Positions 53,279 to 62,758 are shown, counted from the first letter of the stretch. The stretch is 64,000 nt of DNA from Magnetospirillum aberrantis SpK (GCF_011022235.1 NZ_JAAIYP010000037.1:62001-126000), one strand, 5' to 3'. Numbers and translations are program-made. The notes: a model not told the origin generated them from the sequence alone.

Positions 53279-54205
53279 ATGATCACTCTTCGCCAGCTCC
53301 AATGCCTTGTCGCCGTGGCCGATCTGCTGCATTTCCGTCGTGCGGCCGAGCGGTTGAACCTGTCGCAGCCGGCCCTGTCGGCCCAGGTGGCGCAGTTCGA
53401 GGAACAATTGGGCGGGCTGTTGGTGGAACGCACCCGCCGCCGAGTGTTGCTCACTCCCTTGGGGCGTGAAGTGGCGGACCGGGCACGCTCCATCCTGCGC
53501 GACGTTTCCGACCTCGAGGAAATAGCCCGCCATGCCAACGCGCCGTTGTCCGGGACGCTGCGGCTTGGCGTTTTGCGCACGCTGGGGCCTTATCTCTTGC
53601 CGCACATGCTGACGGCCATGCGTGCGAGTTATCCCGACCTCAAGCTCTATTTGCGCGAGGAACCACGGGCGCAATTGCTGGCTGACCTTGCCCATGGCGA
53701 GTTGGATGTGGTGCTGTTGCACAACGCCCCGGACGACGACGATCACCTGACGGTGGTGCCGTTGTTCCGCGAGCCCTTGTGGGCGGTGTTGCCCCTGGGC
53801 CATCGTCTGGCCGGCAAGGCGGTTCTCGACCCCGCCGATCTGGCGGGGGAAAAGCTGATCCTGTTGGAATTGGGTGACGGTCTGCGCGATCCGGGGCTAA
53901 GCCTGTGCAAGGCGGCGGGCGCGCGCGAGCATCCTGATTTCCGGGCGACATCGCTGGACGCCTTGCGTCAGATGGTGGCGACCGGGCTGGGCTGTACCTT
54001 GCTGCCGGGCCTTTACGTCGAAGCCGAAGCCTTGGCCGACACCCAGATCGCGGTGCGTCCCTTCAGTCAGGCGCCGACGCGGGCGATCGACCTGGTCTGG
54101 CGCCGCACCACCTCGCGCGCCGACGATTTTCGGCTGTTCGCCAAACTGGTCGAGGACAATTTACCGCCGGTGGTCGAACGGGTGTCGTTTCCCGAGGGGC
54201 GGTGA
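53279..54205 (+). CDS. OxyR-like LysR-family regulator lacking the peroxidatic cysteine
   Basis: This 308-residue LysR regulator has an N-terminal helix-turn-helix (about 1-60) and a ligand domain that aligns closely with OxyR: RTLGPYLLPHM (Thr of the OxyR site) and FRATSLDALRQMVATGLG. Where E. coli OxyR has Cys199 in GHCLRD, this protein reads GDGLRD, with Gly201 encoded by GGT at 53879-53881. The resolving Cys208 counterpart is kept (Cys210). It has an extra Cys239. Peroxide sensing by disulfide is therefore unlikely. The ATG start is preferred over an upstream TTG. It abuts the convergent chemoreceptor stop directly. Confidence 0.88.
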   Translation: MITLRQLQCLVAVADLLHFRRAAERLNLSQPALSAQVAQFEEQLGGLLVERTRRRVLLTPLGREVADRARSILRDVSDLEEIARHANAPLSGTLRLGVLRTLGPYLLPHMLTAMRASYPDLKLYLREEPRAQLLADLAHGELDVVLLHNAPDDDDHLTVVPLFREPLWAVLPLGHRLAGKAVLDPADLAGEKLILLELGDGLRDPGLSLCKAAGAREHPDFRATSLDALRQMVATGLGCTLLPGLYVEAEALADTQIAVRPFSQAPTRAIDLVWRRTTSRADDFRLFAKLVEDNLPPVVERVSFPEGR

Positions 54206-56143
54206 CTACGCCGATCTGACCTTGGCCACGAAGTTCTGAACCTGGGTCGCCAGATGGCAGAATTCGTCCGTCAGCCGTGAGGTGGCGTCGCGCAGGCTTT
54301 CACTGCGGCTGGCGGCGTCGCTCACCACGCTGCCGACGGCGTGGATGTTGTTCGCCACCACCTGCGTACCGTTGGCCGCCAGATTGACGTTTTGCGAGAT
54401 TTCCCGGGTGGCGGCGCCTTGTTCCTCGATGGCGCTGGCGATGCCGGCGGCCAATTCCTGCGATTGCATGGCGATGGTGGCGATGGCGCGAATTTCGTTG
54501 ACCGCCAGCACGGTCGCCTGTTGCGTCGCCTCGATCTTGGCGGTGATCTCGCTGGTCGCCCTGGCTGTTTGGTTGGCAAGGCTTTTGACCTCGCCGGCCA
54601 CCACGGCGAAGCCCTTGCCGGCCTCGCCGGCACGGGCGGCCTCGATGGTGGCGTTCAGCGCCAGCAGATTGGTCTGGCTGGCGATGTCGTTGATCAATCC
54701 GACGATGGCGCCGACGCTTTCCGCGTGACGGGCCAAGTTCTCGACGGTTTCCCGAGCCTTTTCTGCTCCCCGCGCGGTCTGGGTGGCGATGTCCGAACTT
54801 TGGGTGACCCGCTGGGCGATCTCGTCGATGGATGCCGACAGTTCCTCGGTGGCCGCCGCCACGGTCTGGACCGAAGCGGTGGTTTCGTCGGTGGCGCGGA
54901 CCACGGCGTCGGCGCTGGTGCGGGCGGTGTCCATGCCGCCGTGCATGGTCGTGGCGATGTCGCCCATGCCCCGTGTCGAGGCCGAGGCGGTTTCGATCAG
55001 CGTGGACACGTTCGCCTCGAATTCATGGGCCAGCCGTTCCAACAGGGCCTTGCGCGCCTCCTCGGCCTCTTGGCGCATGCGTTCCTGCTCCATCTGAAGG
55101 CGGCTAATCTCTTGGGCGTTGCGCTTGAACACCTCCAGCGCCTGGGCCATGGCGCCGATTTCGTCGGCGCGGTCGAGGCCCGGCACCGCCGTTTCCAGCC
55201 GGCCGGCGCTAAGTGCGGTCATGGCCTGGGTCATGGCGGTGATGGGGCGCGACACCAGACGGAGGATCAGACTGCCCAGCAAGGGCACCACCACCGCCAG
55301 GGTCAGCACGATGGACACCAGCAACACGGTGGTCAGGGTCCGCAGGGGGGCGAAGACCTTGTCCCGGTCCATGGAGACGCCGACGAACCAGTTGGCCGCG
55401 CTCAATCCCTTGATGGGGTAGAAGCGAAGGACGCGCTCGCCGTCGTCTTCGACCCCGGGGCCGGGGGTGACGCCCAGTGGTTTGAGCAGCAGGTTCTTGT
55501 CGGGATGGACCAGGACGGTGCCATCCGCCTTGACCAGGAAGACGAACCCCTTACCCGCCAGATCAAGCGAGGCGAGGAAGGATTGCAGAGCGTCGAGCGG
55601 CAAGTCGGCGCCGATCACGCCTTGCACGCTGTTTCCATCGCGCACCGCTTGCGCGGCGCTGATCACCAGCTTCTTGGTGGTGGCGTCCACGTAGGGCGGT
55701 GAGAAGGCGACGCCTTGGGCCTTGACCGCGGTGTCGTACCACGGCCGTTTGCGGGGGTCGTATCCTTCGGGCAAGGGCAGGGTGTTGGAGGTGATGAAGC
55801 TGCCGTCGGACTGGACACCGAAATACACCTCGGAAAAAATGTCGGTCAGGGTCTTGCGGGTGACCAGTGCCTTGATTTCGGCCGCGTCGGGGGCACGCTT
55901 CACGTCCTCGGCCAGCAAGGAGACCGCCAGCAAGCGGCCATCCAGCCATTTTTGGATGCCGTCGGCGGTGGAGGAACCGGCAATGGCCACCTCGCCTTCG
56001 ATTTCCGCCATCAGGCCGTCGCGGGAAACCTTGTAGATCCAGGCGCTGAGCGTGCCGAACGAGACGGCGATCAGGATCGTGGCGACCGCCAGAATCTTGA
56101 CGACGAAGCGTTTGCGGCGGCTGATAGCGATGGCGTCGGACAT
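54206..56143 (-). CDS. Methyl-accepting chemotaxis protein, dCache type
   Basis: This 645-residue transmembrane chemoreceptor has a membrane helix at about 13-36, a periplasmic dCache ligand domain (about 40-275; [23 protein letters not shown]), a second helix (about 282-302), HAMP (about 303-360), and a signalling hairpin with [32 protein letters not shown]. dCache domains commonly bind amino acids or other small metabolites; the ligand is unknown. GGAGAGAG precedes the ATG. Confidence 0.95.
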   Translation of the reverse strand: MSDAIAISRRKRFVVKILAVATILIAVSFGTLSAWIYKVSRDGLMAEIEGEVAIAGSSTADGIQKWLDGRLLAVSLLAEDVKRAPDAAEIKALVTRKTLTDIFSEVYFGVQSDGSFITSNTLPLPEGYDPRKRPWYDTAVKAQGVAFSPPYVDATTKKLVISAAQAVRDGNSVQGVIGADLPLDALQSFLASLDLAGKGFVFLVKADGTVLVHPDKNLLLKPLGVTPGPGVEDDGERVLRFYPIKGLSAANWFVGVSMDRDKVFAPLRTLTTVLLVSIVLTLAVVVPLLGSLILRLVSRPITAMTQAMTALSAGRLETAVPGLDRADEIGAMAQALEVFKRNAQEISRLQMEQERMRQEAEEARKALLERLAHEFEANVSTLIETASASTRGMGDIATTMHGGMDTARTSADAVVRATDETTASVQTVAAATEELSASIDEIAQRVTQSSDIATQTARGAEKARETVENLARHAESVGAIVGLINDIASQTNLLALNATIEAARAGEAGKGFAVVAGEVKSLANQTARATSEITAKIEATQQATVLAVNEIRAIATIAMQSQELAAGIASAIEEQGAATREISQNVNLAANGTQVVANNIHAVGSVVSDAASRSESLRDATSRLTDEFCHLATQVQNFVAKVRSA

Positions 56144-56292
56144 GGCGCTCTCTCCGGCAGGGATGACGATGCGACGGAGCGAAGGACAATATCCATAATC
56201 ATGCCATAGATATTAAGGCCGGCATTAAGAAATTACTGTGTATCTCCCTGCCAGGACTCAAGCATGGGGGGCTATACCGTGGGATGAAAGTA

Positions 56293-58830
56293 TCAGCTTG
56301 GAGGTAGTAAGTTGCGGTCGAACAGGCTGACGAGGTCTTCTCCCGATACGGGACGGCTGATCAGGTAACCTTGGATTTCGTCACAGCCCTTGGCCCGCAG
56401 GAAATCGGCCTGTTCTTCCGTTTCCACGCCTTCGGCCACGGCGCGCAGGCGCAGATTGTGGGCCAGATTGATGATGGTCGAGACGATTTCGGCGCCTTCG
56501 CCATCGGCGACGTGGCCGTCTTCCAGCAAATCGTGGACGAACGAGCGGTCGATCTTGAGCGCATCGATGGGCATGCGCTTGAGATAGGACAGCGAGGAAT
56601 AGCCGGTGCCGAAATCGTCAATGGAAATGTGCACCCCCATCTGACGCAGTTCCCGCAGGACGTGGGCGACCTCGTCCACCCGCTGCATCAGGACCGATTC
56701 GGTCAATTCCAGTTCCAGGTAATTGGGCGGCAATCCGCTTTCCCGCAACGCCTCGGCGACGATGGCCGGCACGTCGCCCTCTCGGAATTGCAGGGCCGAG
56801 ACGTTGACGGCGATGCGCACCGGCGGCAGTCCCAAATCGTGCCAGCTCTTGCACTGACGGCATGCCGCCTTGAGCACCCAGGCGCCGATGTCGCCGATCA
56901 AGCCCATGTTCTCGGCCAACGGGATGAATTCTGCCGGGCTGACCAATCCCATTTCGGGATGGCGCCAGCGCACCAGCGCCTCGACCCCCGACAGCCGCCC
57001 CGACACCAGATCCACCTTGCCCTGGTAGACCAGGGTGAATTCGCCCCGCGCCAGCGCGTGGCGCAACGAGCTTTCCATGGCCAGTCGTTCGAACGAACGG
57101 GCGTTCATGGACGGCGTGTAAAGCTGGTAGGCGTTGCGTCCCAGGTCCTTGGCCCGGTACATGGCGGTGTCGGCGTTCTTGATCAATTGCTCGACCGTCT
57201 GGCCATCGTCGGGATAGACGGCGATGCCGACCGAGGTGGTGACGTAGAGCTCGTGTTCGTCGATGACGAACGGCGCCTTGACGTGGCTGATGACCCGCTC
57301 TGCCAGTTTGGCGGCGTCTTCCATCTGTTCCAGTTCGGGCAACAGCACCACGAATTCGTCGCCGCCCAGCCGCGCCACCGTATCGCCTTCGCGCACGCAC
57401 TGGCCCAGCCGTTTCGAGGTTTCCACCAGAACGGTGTCGCCGACGCCGTGGCCCAGCGTGTCGTTGATGCGTTTGAACAGGTCGAGGTCAAGGAACATGA
57501 TGGCCAGACGCTGGCCGTGGCGGTGGGCGTTGGCAATGGCCACCTGAAGCCGGTCGGTGAACAGCCGGCGGTTGGGCAGGCCGGTCAGCACGTCGAAATA
57601 GGCCAGGTTCTTGATACGCTCCTCGGCCTTCTTGCGTTCGGTGATGTCGCTGAACACCGCCGCGTATTGGCTGATCACCCCGTGGTCGTCGCGGATGACG
57701 TTGATGGTCAGCCATTCTGGGAACATGTCGCCGTTCTTGCGCCTGTTCCAGATTTCGCCCTGCCATACGCCGTCGCGTTCCAGCGTTCCCCACATGCGGT
57801 GGTAGAAGGCTTCGTCGTGGCGGCCGGACTTCAATATGTTCGGGTTCTTGCCGAACACGTCCTCGAAGGTGTAGCCGGTCAATTGGGTGAAGGCGGGGTT
57901 GACGAACTCGATCAGGCCTTGCGGGTTGCAGATCATGATGCCGTCCAGCGACGCCTCGATGACCTTGCGCGCCAGATGCAGGTCCTTGCGTGAGCGCAGC
58001 AACGCCTCGTCGCGTTCGCGCAACGCCTCGTCCAGGCGCTGGACGTATTCGTATTGCAGGCTGAACAGGATGTCGGAAAAGGACAGCAGGCCCTTGAGCT
58101 TGCCGCTGGCGTCCTTGACGCCGACATGGCGGATGTGGCGCTCCTCGAGCAGGCTGCGCGCGGCCAGAAGGCTGTCGTCCTCGGACACGCACAACAGCGG
58201 CCGGCTGGCGATGGAATCGACGCAGGCCGGCAACGGGCCGTCGGCGGCAATGACGCGGACAAGATCGCGTTCGGTGATGATGCCCGGCTCACCATTATCG
58301 GCGGCCAGGACCACCGCCGCGTCGGCGCGGGCCGCCCGCAATTGCGCCACCGCCTGTTTGAGCGACGAATTGCCGTCGATGGCCACCATGGGCTTGGCCA
58401 GCCCCGAACGCACGTTACGCAGCACCAGGAAGTGTTCCACCCCGTGGCGCAAGATGACGTCCGACTGGCTGACGATGCCGATGGGGTGGCCGGAATCATC
58501 GACCACGACGAAATGGCGCACGCCCTCCATCTGGAACCGCAGGCCGGTGTCGCCGATCGAGGTCTTGTAATGCACGGTCTTGATGGGGTGGCTCATCACC
58601 GTGGCGATGGGCCGCACGAAACTTTCGTGGTCGTCGAAGTCGATGGCCAGGGCGTCGCGTTCGGTCCAGATGCCAATCGGCTGCCCCTGGTCGATGACGA
58701 TGATCGAGGAACAACGTTGTGTCGCCATCTTGCGTGCCGCTTCCAACACCGGGGTGTCGGGCGGGCAGCTCAGGATTTCCCGTTTGACGATTCGCTCGAC
58801 GGCGTGATCCGAACCCAAGAGCGGCTCCAC
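56293..58830 (-). CDS. CBS-PAS-GGDEF-EAL dual c-di-GMP enzyme
   Basis: This 845-residue cytosolic protein has four CBS motifs (two Bateman modules, about 8-260), a PAS domain (about 285-405), GGDEF (about 408-570) with RLGGDEF and RxxD (REGD), and EAL (about 580-830) with an intact set: EALVRW, VNVSALQF, LELTES, IDDFGTGYSSL, KIDRSFV, AEGVETEE and QGYL. Both cyclase and phosphodiesterase activities are possible. CBS modules usually bind adenine nucleotides, giving energy or nucleotide control. The start is a GTG; no ATG is near and the ribosome site is weak. Its PAS block (GRHDEAFYHRMWGTLERDG) is closely similar to that of the REC-PAS-GGDEF-EAL gene at the left end. Confidence 0.93.
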   Translation of the reverse strand: MEPLLGSDHAVERIVKREILSCPPDTPVLEAARKMATQRCSSIIVIDQGQPIGIWTERDALAIDFDDHESFVRPIATVMSHPIKTVHYKTSIGDTGLRFQMEGVRHFVVVDDSGHPIGIVSQSDVILRHGVEHFLVLRNVRSGLAKPMVAIDGNSSLKQAVAQLRAARADAAVVLAADNGEPGIITERDLVRVIAADGPLPACVDSIASRPLLCVSEDDSLLAARSLLEERHIRHVGVKDASGKLKGLLSFSDILFSLQYEYVQRLDEALRERDEALLRSRKDLHLARKVIEASLDGIMICNPQGLIEFVNPAFTQLTGYTFEDVFGKNPNILKSGRHDEAFYHRMWGTLERDGVWQGEIWNRRKNGDMFPEWLTINVIRDDHGVISQYAAVFSDITERKKAEERIKNLAYFDVLTGLPNRRLFTDRLQVAIANAHRHGQRLAIMFLDLDLFKRINDTLGHGVGDTVLVETSKRLGQCVREGDTVARLGGDEFVVLLPELEQMEDAAKLAERVISHVKAPFVIDEHELYVTTSVGIAVYPDDGQTVEQLIKNADTAMYRAKDLGRNAYQLYTPSMNARSFERLAMESSLRHALARGEFTLVYQGKVDLVSGRLSGVEALVRWRHPEMGLVSPAEFIPLAENMGLIGDIGAWVLKAACRQCKSWHDLGLPPVRIAVNVSALQFREGDVPAIVAEALRESGLPPNYLELELTESVLMQRVDEVAHVLRELRQMGVHISIDDFGTGYSSLSYLKRMPIDALKIDRSFVHDLLEDGHVADGEGAEIVSTIINLAHNLRLRAVAEGVETEEQADFLRAKGCDEIQGYLISRPVSGEDLVSLFDRNLLPPS

Positions 58831-59092
58831 GTTTAAGTTCCAGTTACATCAGTTTCTTTCTCTTTTTGCGAGGATGCAACAACCCTGTTCGGCAAACGTG
58901 TTCAGCCTTTTCCTCGGGTGACTTTAGAAACGGATTCCTTTTGGTTGTGAATATTGCGGTGCATTGCCGTCAAAAGGGGGGGTACGCAATTCGGCAAGCC
59001 CCTTAGTCCCACCGAGGGGGTGTCGCCAGCGGGGCGGGTCCGCTACAGTGGAAGCCGGCAGGGGAAGGTGGCACAGGAAGGGCCAGGGTGCG

Positions 59093-59872
59093 ATGCACGA
59101 AGAGGGCAAGTCGGCCACGGTCGTCGTCGACCAGTTGCGACAGGAATTCGTCGACGAGGCGGTCGAGACGCTGCAAGGGCTGGACGTCATCCTTGATTCC
59201 GGCCGTCATGGGCATGCCGCCGAAGACGAGGTGGTCGACGCTTTCCGCCGTGCCGCCGTGCGGCTGCGTGGACCGGCCGGGAATTTCGGCATGCGGGCCC
59301 TGGCCGTGGTCTGCCATCGGCTGGATGATTATTTGACCCACGCACCGGCGGTGTTGCCGCCGCGCGTGTGGGACGACCTGCAACGCTTCATCGATCTGAT
59401 GCTGACCCTGGCCGAGGGGGAGGCGGGGAACAGCACCGAAGCGGCCAGTCTGGTCCGTTCGTTGCCGCCCCGTCTGGGTTTCGAACTGGGCGATATCCAG
59501 ATACGCTGCGTCGAGGTTCTGTTGGTCATGCCGCACGGCGCCCAGACCCGCTATGTCGAGCGTGAGCTTCAGCAATGCGGCTATCGGGTCAGCGTGTTGG
59601 ACGACACCATCGAGGCGTTCTCCCAGGTGGTGCAATCCAAACCCGACCTGATCGTGATTTCCGCGCTGATGCCCCACCTTGAGGGCATCGACCTGGCCAT
59701 CGGGCTGGCGGCGATGCCGTCGACCCGCAATATCCCTATCGCCGTCATCACCTCGCTTGATCCCGACGACGAACGCCTGAGCCTTCTGCCCAAAAGAATT
59801 CCGGTCGTGCACAAAGGGGCCGATTTCGGCGATGGCCTGTTCAAGGCGCTGGACAGCCTGTTCCTGATCTAG
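59093..59872 (+). CDS. Degenerate HPt plus degenerate receiver protein
   Basis: In this 259-residue protein, residues about 13-85 read as a four-helix HPt module (FVDEAVETLQGLDVIL; RRAAVRLRGPAGNFGMRALA), but the phosphorylated His position is Val56. Residues about 138-258 read as a receiver (VEVLLVMPHG, DLIVISALMPHLEG, PIAVITSLD, VVHKGADFG) in which the acidic pair is MPHG-like and the phosphoacceptor position is Ser190; Thr220 and Lys241 remain. It should not relay phosphate but may bind partners as a pseudo-component. Start ATG behind AGGAAGGGCCAGGG. The 262 bases upstream, divergent from the GTG of the c-di-GMP gene, show no certain promoter. Confidence 0.7.
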   Translation: MHEEGKSATVVVDQLRQEFVDEAVETLQGLDVILDSGRHGHAAEDEVVDAFRRAAVRLRGPAGNFGMRALAVVCHRLDDYLTHAPAVLPPRVWDDLQRFIDLMLTLAEGEAGNSTEAASLVRSLPPRLGFELGDIQIRCVEVLLVMPHGAQTRYVERELQQCGYRVSVLDDTIEAFSQVVQSKPDLIVISALMPHLEGIDLAIGLAAMPSTRNIPIAVITSLDPDDERLSLLPKRIPVVHKGADFGDGLFKALDSLFLI

Positions 59873-59880
59873 AAACAGCC

Positions 59881-60528
59881 TCAGTCCATCCGGGGTGCCC
59901 CGTGACCGGACAGGAACAGCCGGACGGCCTGTATTGCGATGGCGTCTTTTTCCTGCGGGTCGGGAATGGCCGCCACCCCCATCAGCACGTCGAAATAGCG
60001 CGGGGACATGACCAGATGGTGGAAATCCTCGGCGGCTGCCCCGGCATTCGGGATATCCAGGGTCCATGCGGCCGGCCGGGTGTCGAGAACGGCGACCATC
60101 TTGGTGATGAAGACCGACTTGGCATGGGTGCCGTAGGCGCGGCCAAGTTCCGGGAAACGCGATGATTCGGCGAACAGCAGCCGCATGAGTTTGATGTTTT
60201 CCGGCTGGTAGATGACATCCAGCAGGCAGCGGGCCATGTAGCGCAAGCTTTCCGCCGCCGAGGCGGGTTCGGAAGCGGCGGCCAGTCGCAGGCGCAAGGC
60301 CGCTGTGGTCTCGCTCAGGCATTTTTCGAACAAGGCTTTCTTGCTGCCGAAATGCCGGTAGATGGTCGTCTTCGCCACCCCTGCTGCCGCCGCGATGCCT
60401 TCCAGGCTGGCGGCGCCGTATCCTAGCTCGAGGAACACCCGGCGGGCGGTTTCGAGAACGTGGCGGATACGTTCCTCGCTTTCCCCTGCCGAGGGTCTGC
60501 CCGGTTTCCTGGTCGATGTTGCCGTCAC
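59881..60528 (-). CDS. TetR-family transcriptional repressor
   Basis: This 215-residue regulator has an N-terminal TetR helix-turn-helix (VLETARRVFLELGYGAASLEGIAAAAGVAKTTIYRHFGSKKALFEKC) and a helical ligand domain. It starts at a GTG with GAGAGG five bases upstream. It faces motB across a perfect palindrome, its likely operator. Confidence 0.93.
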   Translation of the reverse strand: MTATSTRKPGRPSAGESEERIRHVLETARRVFLELGYGAASLEGIAAAAGVAKTTIYRHFGSKKALFEKCLSETTAALRLRLAAASEPASAAESLRYMARCLLDVIYQPENIKLMRLLFAESSRFPELGRAYGTHAKSVFITKMVAVLDTRPAAWTLDIPNAGAAAEDFHHLVMSPRYFDVLMGVAAIPDPQEKDAIAIQAVRLFLSGHGAPRMD

Positions 60529-60624
60529 CTTGGCCTCTCTGGTGCTGGTCGGGGGATGCTATTGGCGCTGGCGGATGCCGTCGAGAATTTAGTGCGCCAC
60601 GGCGCGCTGTCCATCTGATATAAA

Positions 60625-60639
60625 ACGATACCGTATCGT
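60625..60639. promoter_or_regulatory. TetR-type operator palindrome
   Basis: ACGATAC-C-GTATCGT is a perfect 15-base odd palindrome, typical of TetR operators. It lies 18 bases before motB and about 97 bases from the TetR start. TATAAA (60619-60624) adjoins it on the plus strand, and the same A/T stretch could serve as a -10 on either strand. Confidence 0.75.
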
Positions 60640-60657
60640 ATCATTTTGGTGGGCATC

Positions 60658-61542
60658 GTGGAAAACGCACCGGTCATCATCAAACGGCCCAAGAAGGTCG
60701 TCGGCGGCGAGCATCATGGCGGCGCCTGGAAGGTGGCCTACGCCGATTTCGTGACCGCCATGTGGGCGTTCTTCATGCTGCTGTGGCTCCTGAGTTCGGT
60801 GACCGAGGAACAGTTGCAGGGGATATCCAACTATTTCGCGCCGACCATGGCTTCGAAAAGCCAATCCGGCGCGGGGGGCATGTTGGGGGGGCAGACCATC
60901 GGAGAGGGGGCTCAGATGTCGAACACCTCGTCGCCCAGCCTGGTGCAGCACCTGCCGCCATCCTCGGTCGGTCCAGGCGGCGAGGATCTGACGACCCCTT
61001 CCACAGAACCGACGGAGGGCATGGGGGAAAAGGAATTCAAGGCGGCGCTGGCGGAACGGGAACAGGCCAGGTTCGACAAAGCCAGGAACGTCCTGGAAAC
61101 CGCCGTCCGCGGTATCCCGGAACTCAAGCAGTTCCAAGGGTCGATGTTGGTCGACAACACGCCCGAGGGGCTGCGCATCCAACTCACCGACCAGGAAGGG
61201 CTGGCGATGTTCCCGTTGGGCTCCAGCGCCATGTATGGTCACACGCGGGCGCTGCTTGACGTGATTGCGCGGGTGGTGAACCAACTGCCGAACAACGTGA
61301 CCGTCGCGGGGCACACCGACGCCACGCCATTTCAGGACCCTTCCGGCTATGGCAATTGGGAATTGTCGGCGGACCGCGCTCTTGCCGCTCGTCGAGGACT
61401 TGTCGCCTCGGGTGTGCCGGAAAGGAAAATCCGGCGTGTTCTTGGTGTCAGCGACCAGGAGCCGTTGGATGCGGACAACCCCAAGGCCCCACGCAACCGC
61501 CGCATCAGCATTGTGGTTCTGCGCGAGAACGAGGTGCCGTAA
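60658..61542 (+). CDS. motB: Flagellar motor stator protein MotB
   Basis: This 294-residue inner-membrane protein has a single membrane helix (about 33-55) with the proton-carrying Asp in YADFVTAMWAFFMLLWLLSS and a C-terminal OmpA-like peptidoglycan-binding domain (about 170-290; NVTVAGHTDATPF, ELSADRALAARRGLVASG). With MotA it forms the stator. No motA or flagellar gene is adjacent. I choose the GTG preceded by GGTGGGC; earlier TTG/GTG codons are in frame. Confidence 0.9.
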   Translation: MENAPVIIKRPKKVVGGEHHGGAWKVAYADFVTAMWAFFMLLWLLSSVTEEQLQGISNYFAPTMASKSQSGAGGMLGGQTIGEGAQMSNTSSPSLVQHLPPSSVGPGGEDLTTPSTEPTEGMGEKEFKAALAEREQARFDKARNVLETAVRGIPELKQFQGSMLVDNTPEGLRIQLTDQEGLAMFPLGSSAMYGHTRALLDVIARVVNQLPNNVTVAGHTDATPFQDPSGYGNWELSADRALAARRGLVASGVPERKIRRVLGVSDQEPLDADNPKAPRNRRISIVVLRENEVP

Positions 61543-62106
61543 CTAAATGCCGGCGCCGGCTTCGATCAATCCGGTCTGGCGTTCCACTTCCTTGAGCAGG
61601 GCGTGCAACCCCTTGTCCACGAAACCATCGGCTTCCAACTGGCGGACCGTGTTGATCAGATAGTCGCGGTTCAGGCCTGTGCAGCCCTGGGCGTCCATGA
61701 TGATCGCCGCCGAACGTTCCAGGCCCAGGTCGCCGGCATATTGCCGATGCTGGCGGTCGGCGACGAAGGTGTAGGCGGGAACCTTGCGGCCATCGTCCAA
61801 GCTGACGGCAAGGGTGCGCGCGATGTAGGCGTATCCCACCAGTTCCCGTTCGTTCAGGTATTGGACGGTCATGTCCGCGTCGGATTTCGGCACCCGGAAG
61901 GCCAGACCCCGGCACGAGCCGCCGCGATCCAACCCCAGCACCAGGCCGGGATGGGCCGGCGTGCCGCGGTAATGCAGGGAATAGAGGCAGAAGGAGCGGT
62001 GCCAGCCCTTGAGCAGGGCAGGGCGCGATTCCGCGAAGTCGAAGCCCGGCCGCCACATCAGCGAGCCATAGCCGAACACCCAAAGATCGTCGTCTTGCAC
62101 GTCCAT
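61543..62106 (-). CDS. chaC: ChaC-family gamma-glutamylcyclotransferase
   Basis: This 187-residue enzyme splits glutathione to 5-oxoproline and Cys-Gly. Motifs are WVFGYGSLMWRPGF and the YLNERELVGY region with the catalytic Glu. Its stop touches the motB stop directly. Start ATG chosen by family N-terminus. Confidence 0.9.
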   Translation of the reverse strand: MDVQDDDLWVFGYGSLMWRPGFDFAESRPALLKGWHRSFCLYSLHYRGTPAHPGLVLGLDRGGSCRGLAFRVPKSDADMTVQYLNERELVGYAYIARTLAVSLDDGRKVPAYTFVADRQHRQYAGDLGLERSAAIIMDAQGCTGLNRDYLINTVRQLEADGFVDKGLHALLKEVERQTGLIEAGAGI

Positions 62107-62164
62107 GATGGGGCGGCACAATGACCGAGATGCCAAGGGCTTTCCAGGGATTATTGCCCGAAAA

Positions 62165-62443
62165 TCATTGCAGGGCTCCATAGGCCGCCAGCACGGCGTC
62201 GCCCAAGGGGCGTTCCAATTCTGGCGGAAGCGCCACCGCCGGCCGCCATTGACCATCGCCGCCGCGATAGGTGGGCAGCTTGACCACCAAGGTGGCGAAG
62301 CCGCGCCGGTGGCCCGTCACCACCTGGATGCCGTCCAGACGGAAGGCGATGCCGCTGACCTCGATTTCGGCCGAGGCCAACGCCAACAGATGAGGATGGT
62401 TGACGCGGGTGACGCTGTCGACGCGACAGGTCACCAACGCCAT
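62165..62443 (-). CDS. Small hypothetical protein, SpoVG-like pattern
   Basis: The 92-residue protein shows alternating strand pattern and a C-terminal helix: LLALASAEIEVSGI, LDGIQVVTG, ATLVVKLPTYRG, WRPAVALPPELERPLGDAVLAAYG. The order of these blocks is reminiscent of SpoVG (RNA/DNA-binding), but identity is too low to claim. An upstream TTG is in frame; the ATG is directly preceded by GAG. It is part of a minus-strand string with the ArsR gene. Confidence 0.5.
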   Translation of the reverse strand: MALVTCRVDSVTRVNHPHLLALASAEIEVSGIAFRLDGIQVVTGHRRGFATLVVKLPTYRGGDGQWRPAVALPPELERPLGDAVLAAYGALQ

Positions 62444-62471
62444 CTCGGGACCACCGGATTCGGGCAAGAGG

Positions 62472-62732
62472 TTATTTCCCTTGGTCGCCGAACAGGGCGA
62501 TGATCGCCTGTTTCAGGTTGTAGATGGAAACCTTTCCCTCGATGTGCAGCACCGGCACCTTGACGCCGGTGGGGCCGTCCACGCTGTCGGTGACGATCCA
62601 ATCGGCACTGGCGATGTCGTCTTGGGGGGCGAAACCGATGGATGCCAACTGACCACGCACGGTGGCGGCGTCAGGAGAAAGCAGAACGCCAACGCGGGGG
62701 GCGGCGGCGGCGATATCTTCAAGTCTTTTCAT
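62472..62732 (-). CDS. Small hypothetical protein in the ArsR gene string
   Basis: This 86-residue soluble protein has a predicted alpha/beta pattern (VGVLLSPDAATVRGQL, DWIVTDSVDGP, VPVLHIEGKVSIYNLKQAIIALF). I do not recognise it. GGGAG precedes the ATG. It lies 26 bases after arsR and 28 before the SpoVG-like gene. Confidence 0.6.
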   Translation of the reverse strand: MKRLEDIAAAAPRVGVLLSPDAATVRGQLASIGFAPQDDIASADWIVTDSVDGPTGVKVPVLHIEGKVSIYNLKQAIIALFGDQGK

Positions 62733-62758
62733 GATCTCCCGTTTCGGGGGCGGCGGGG

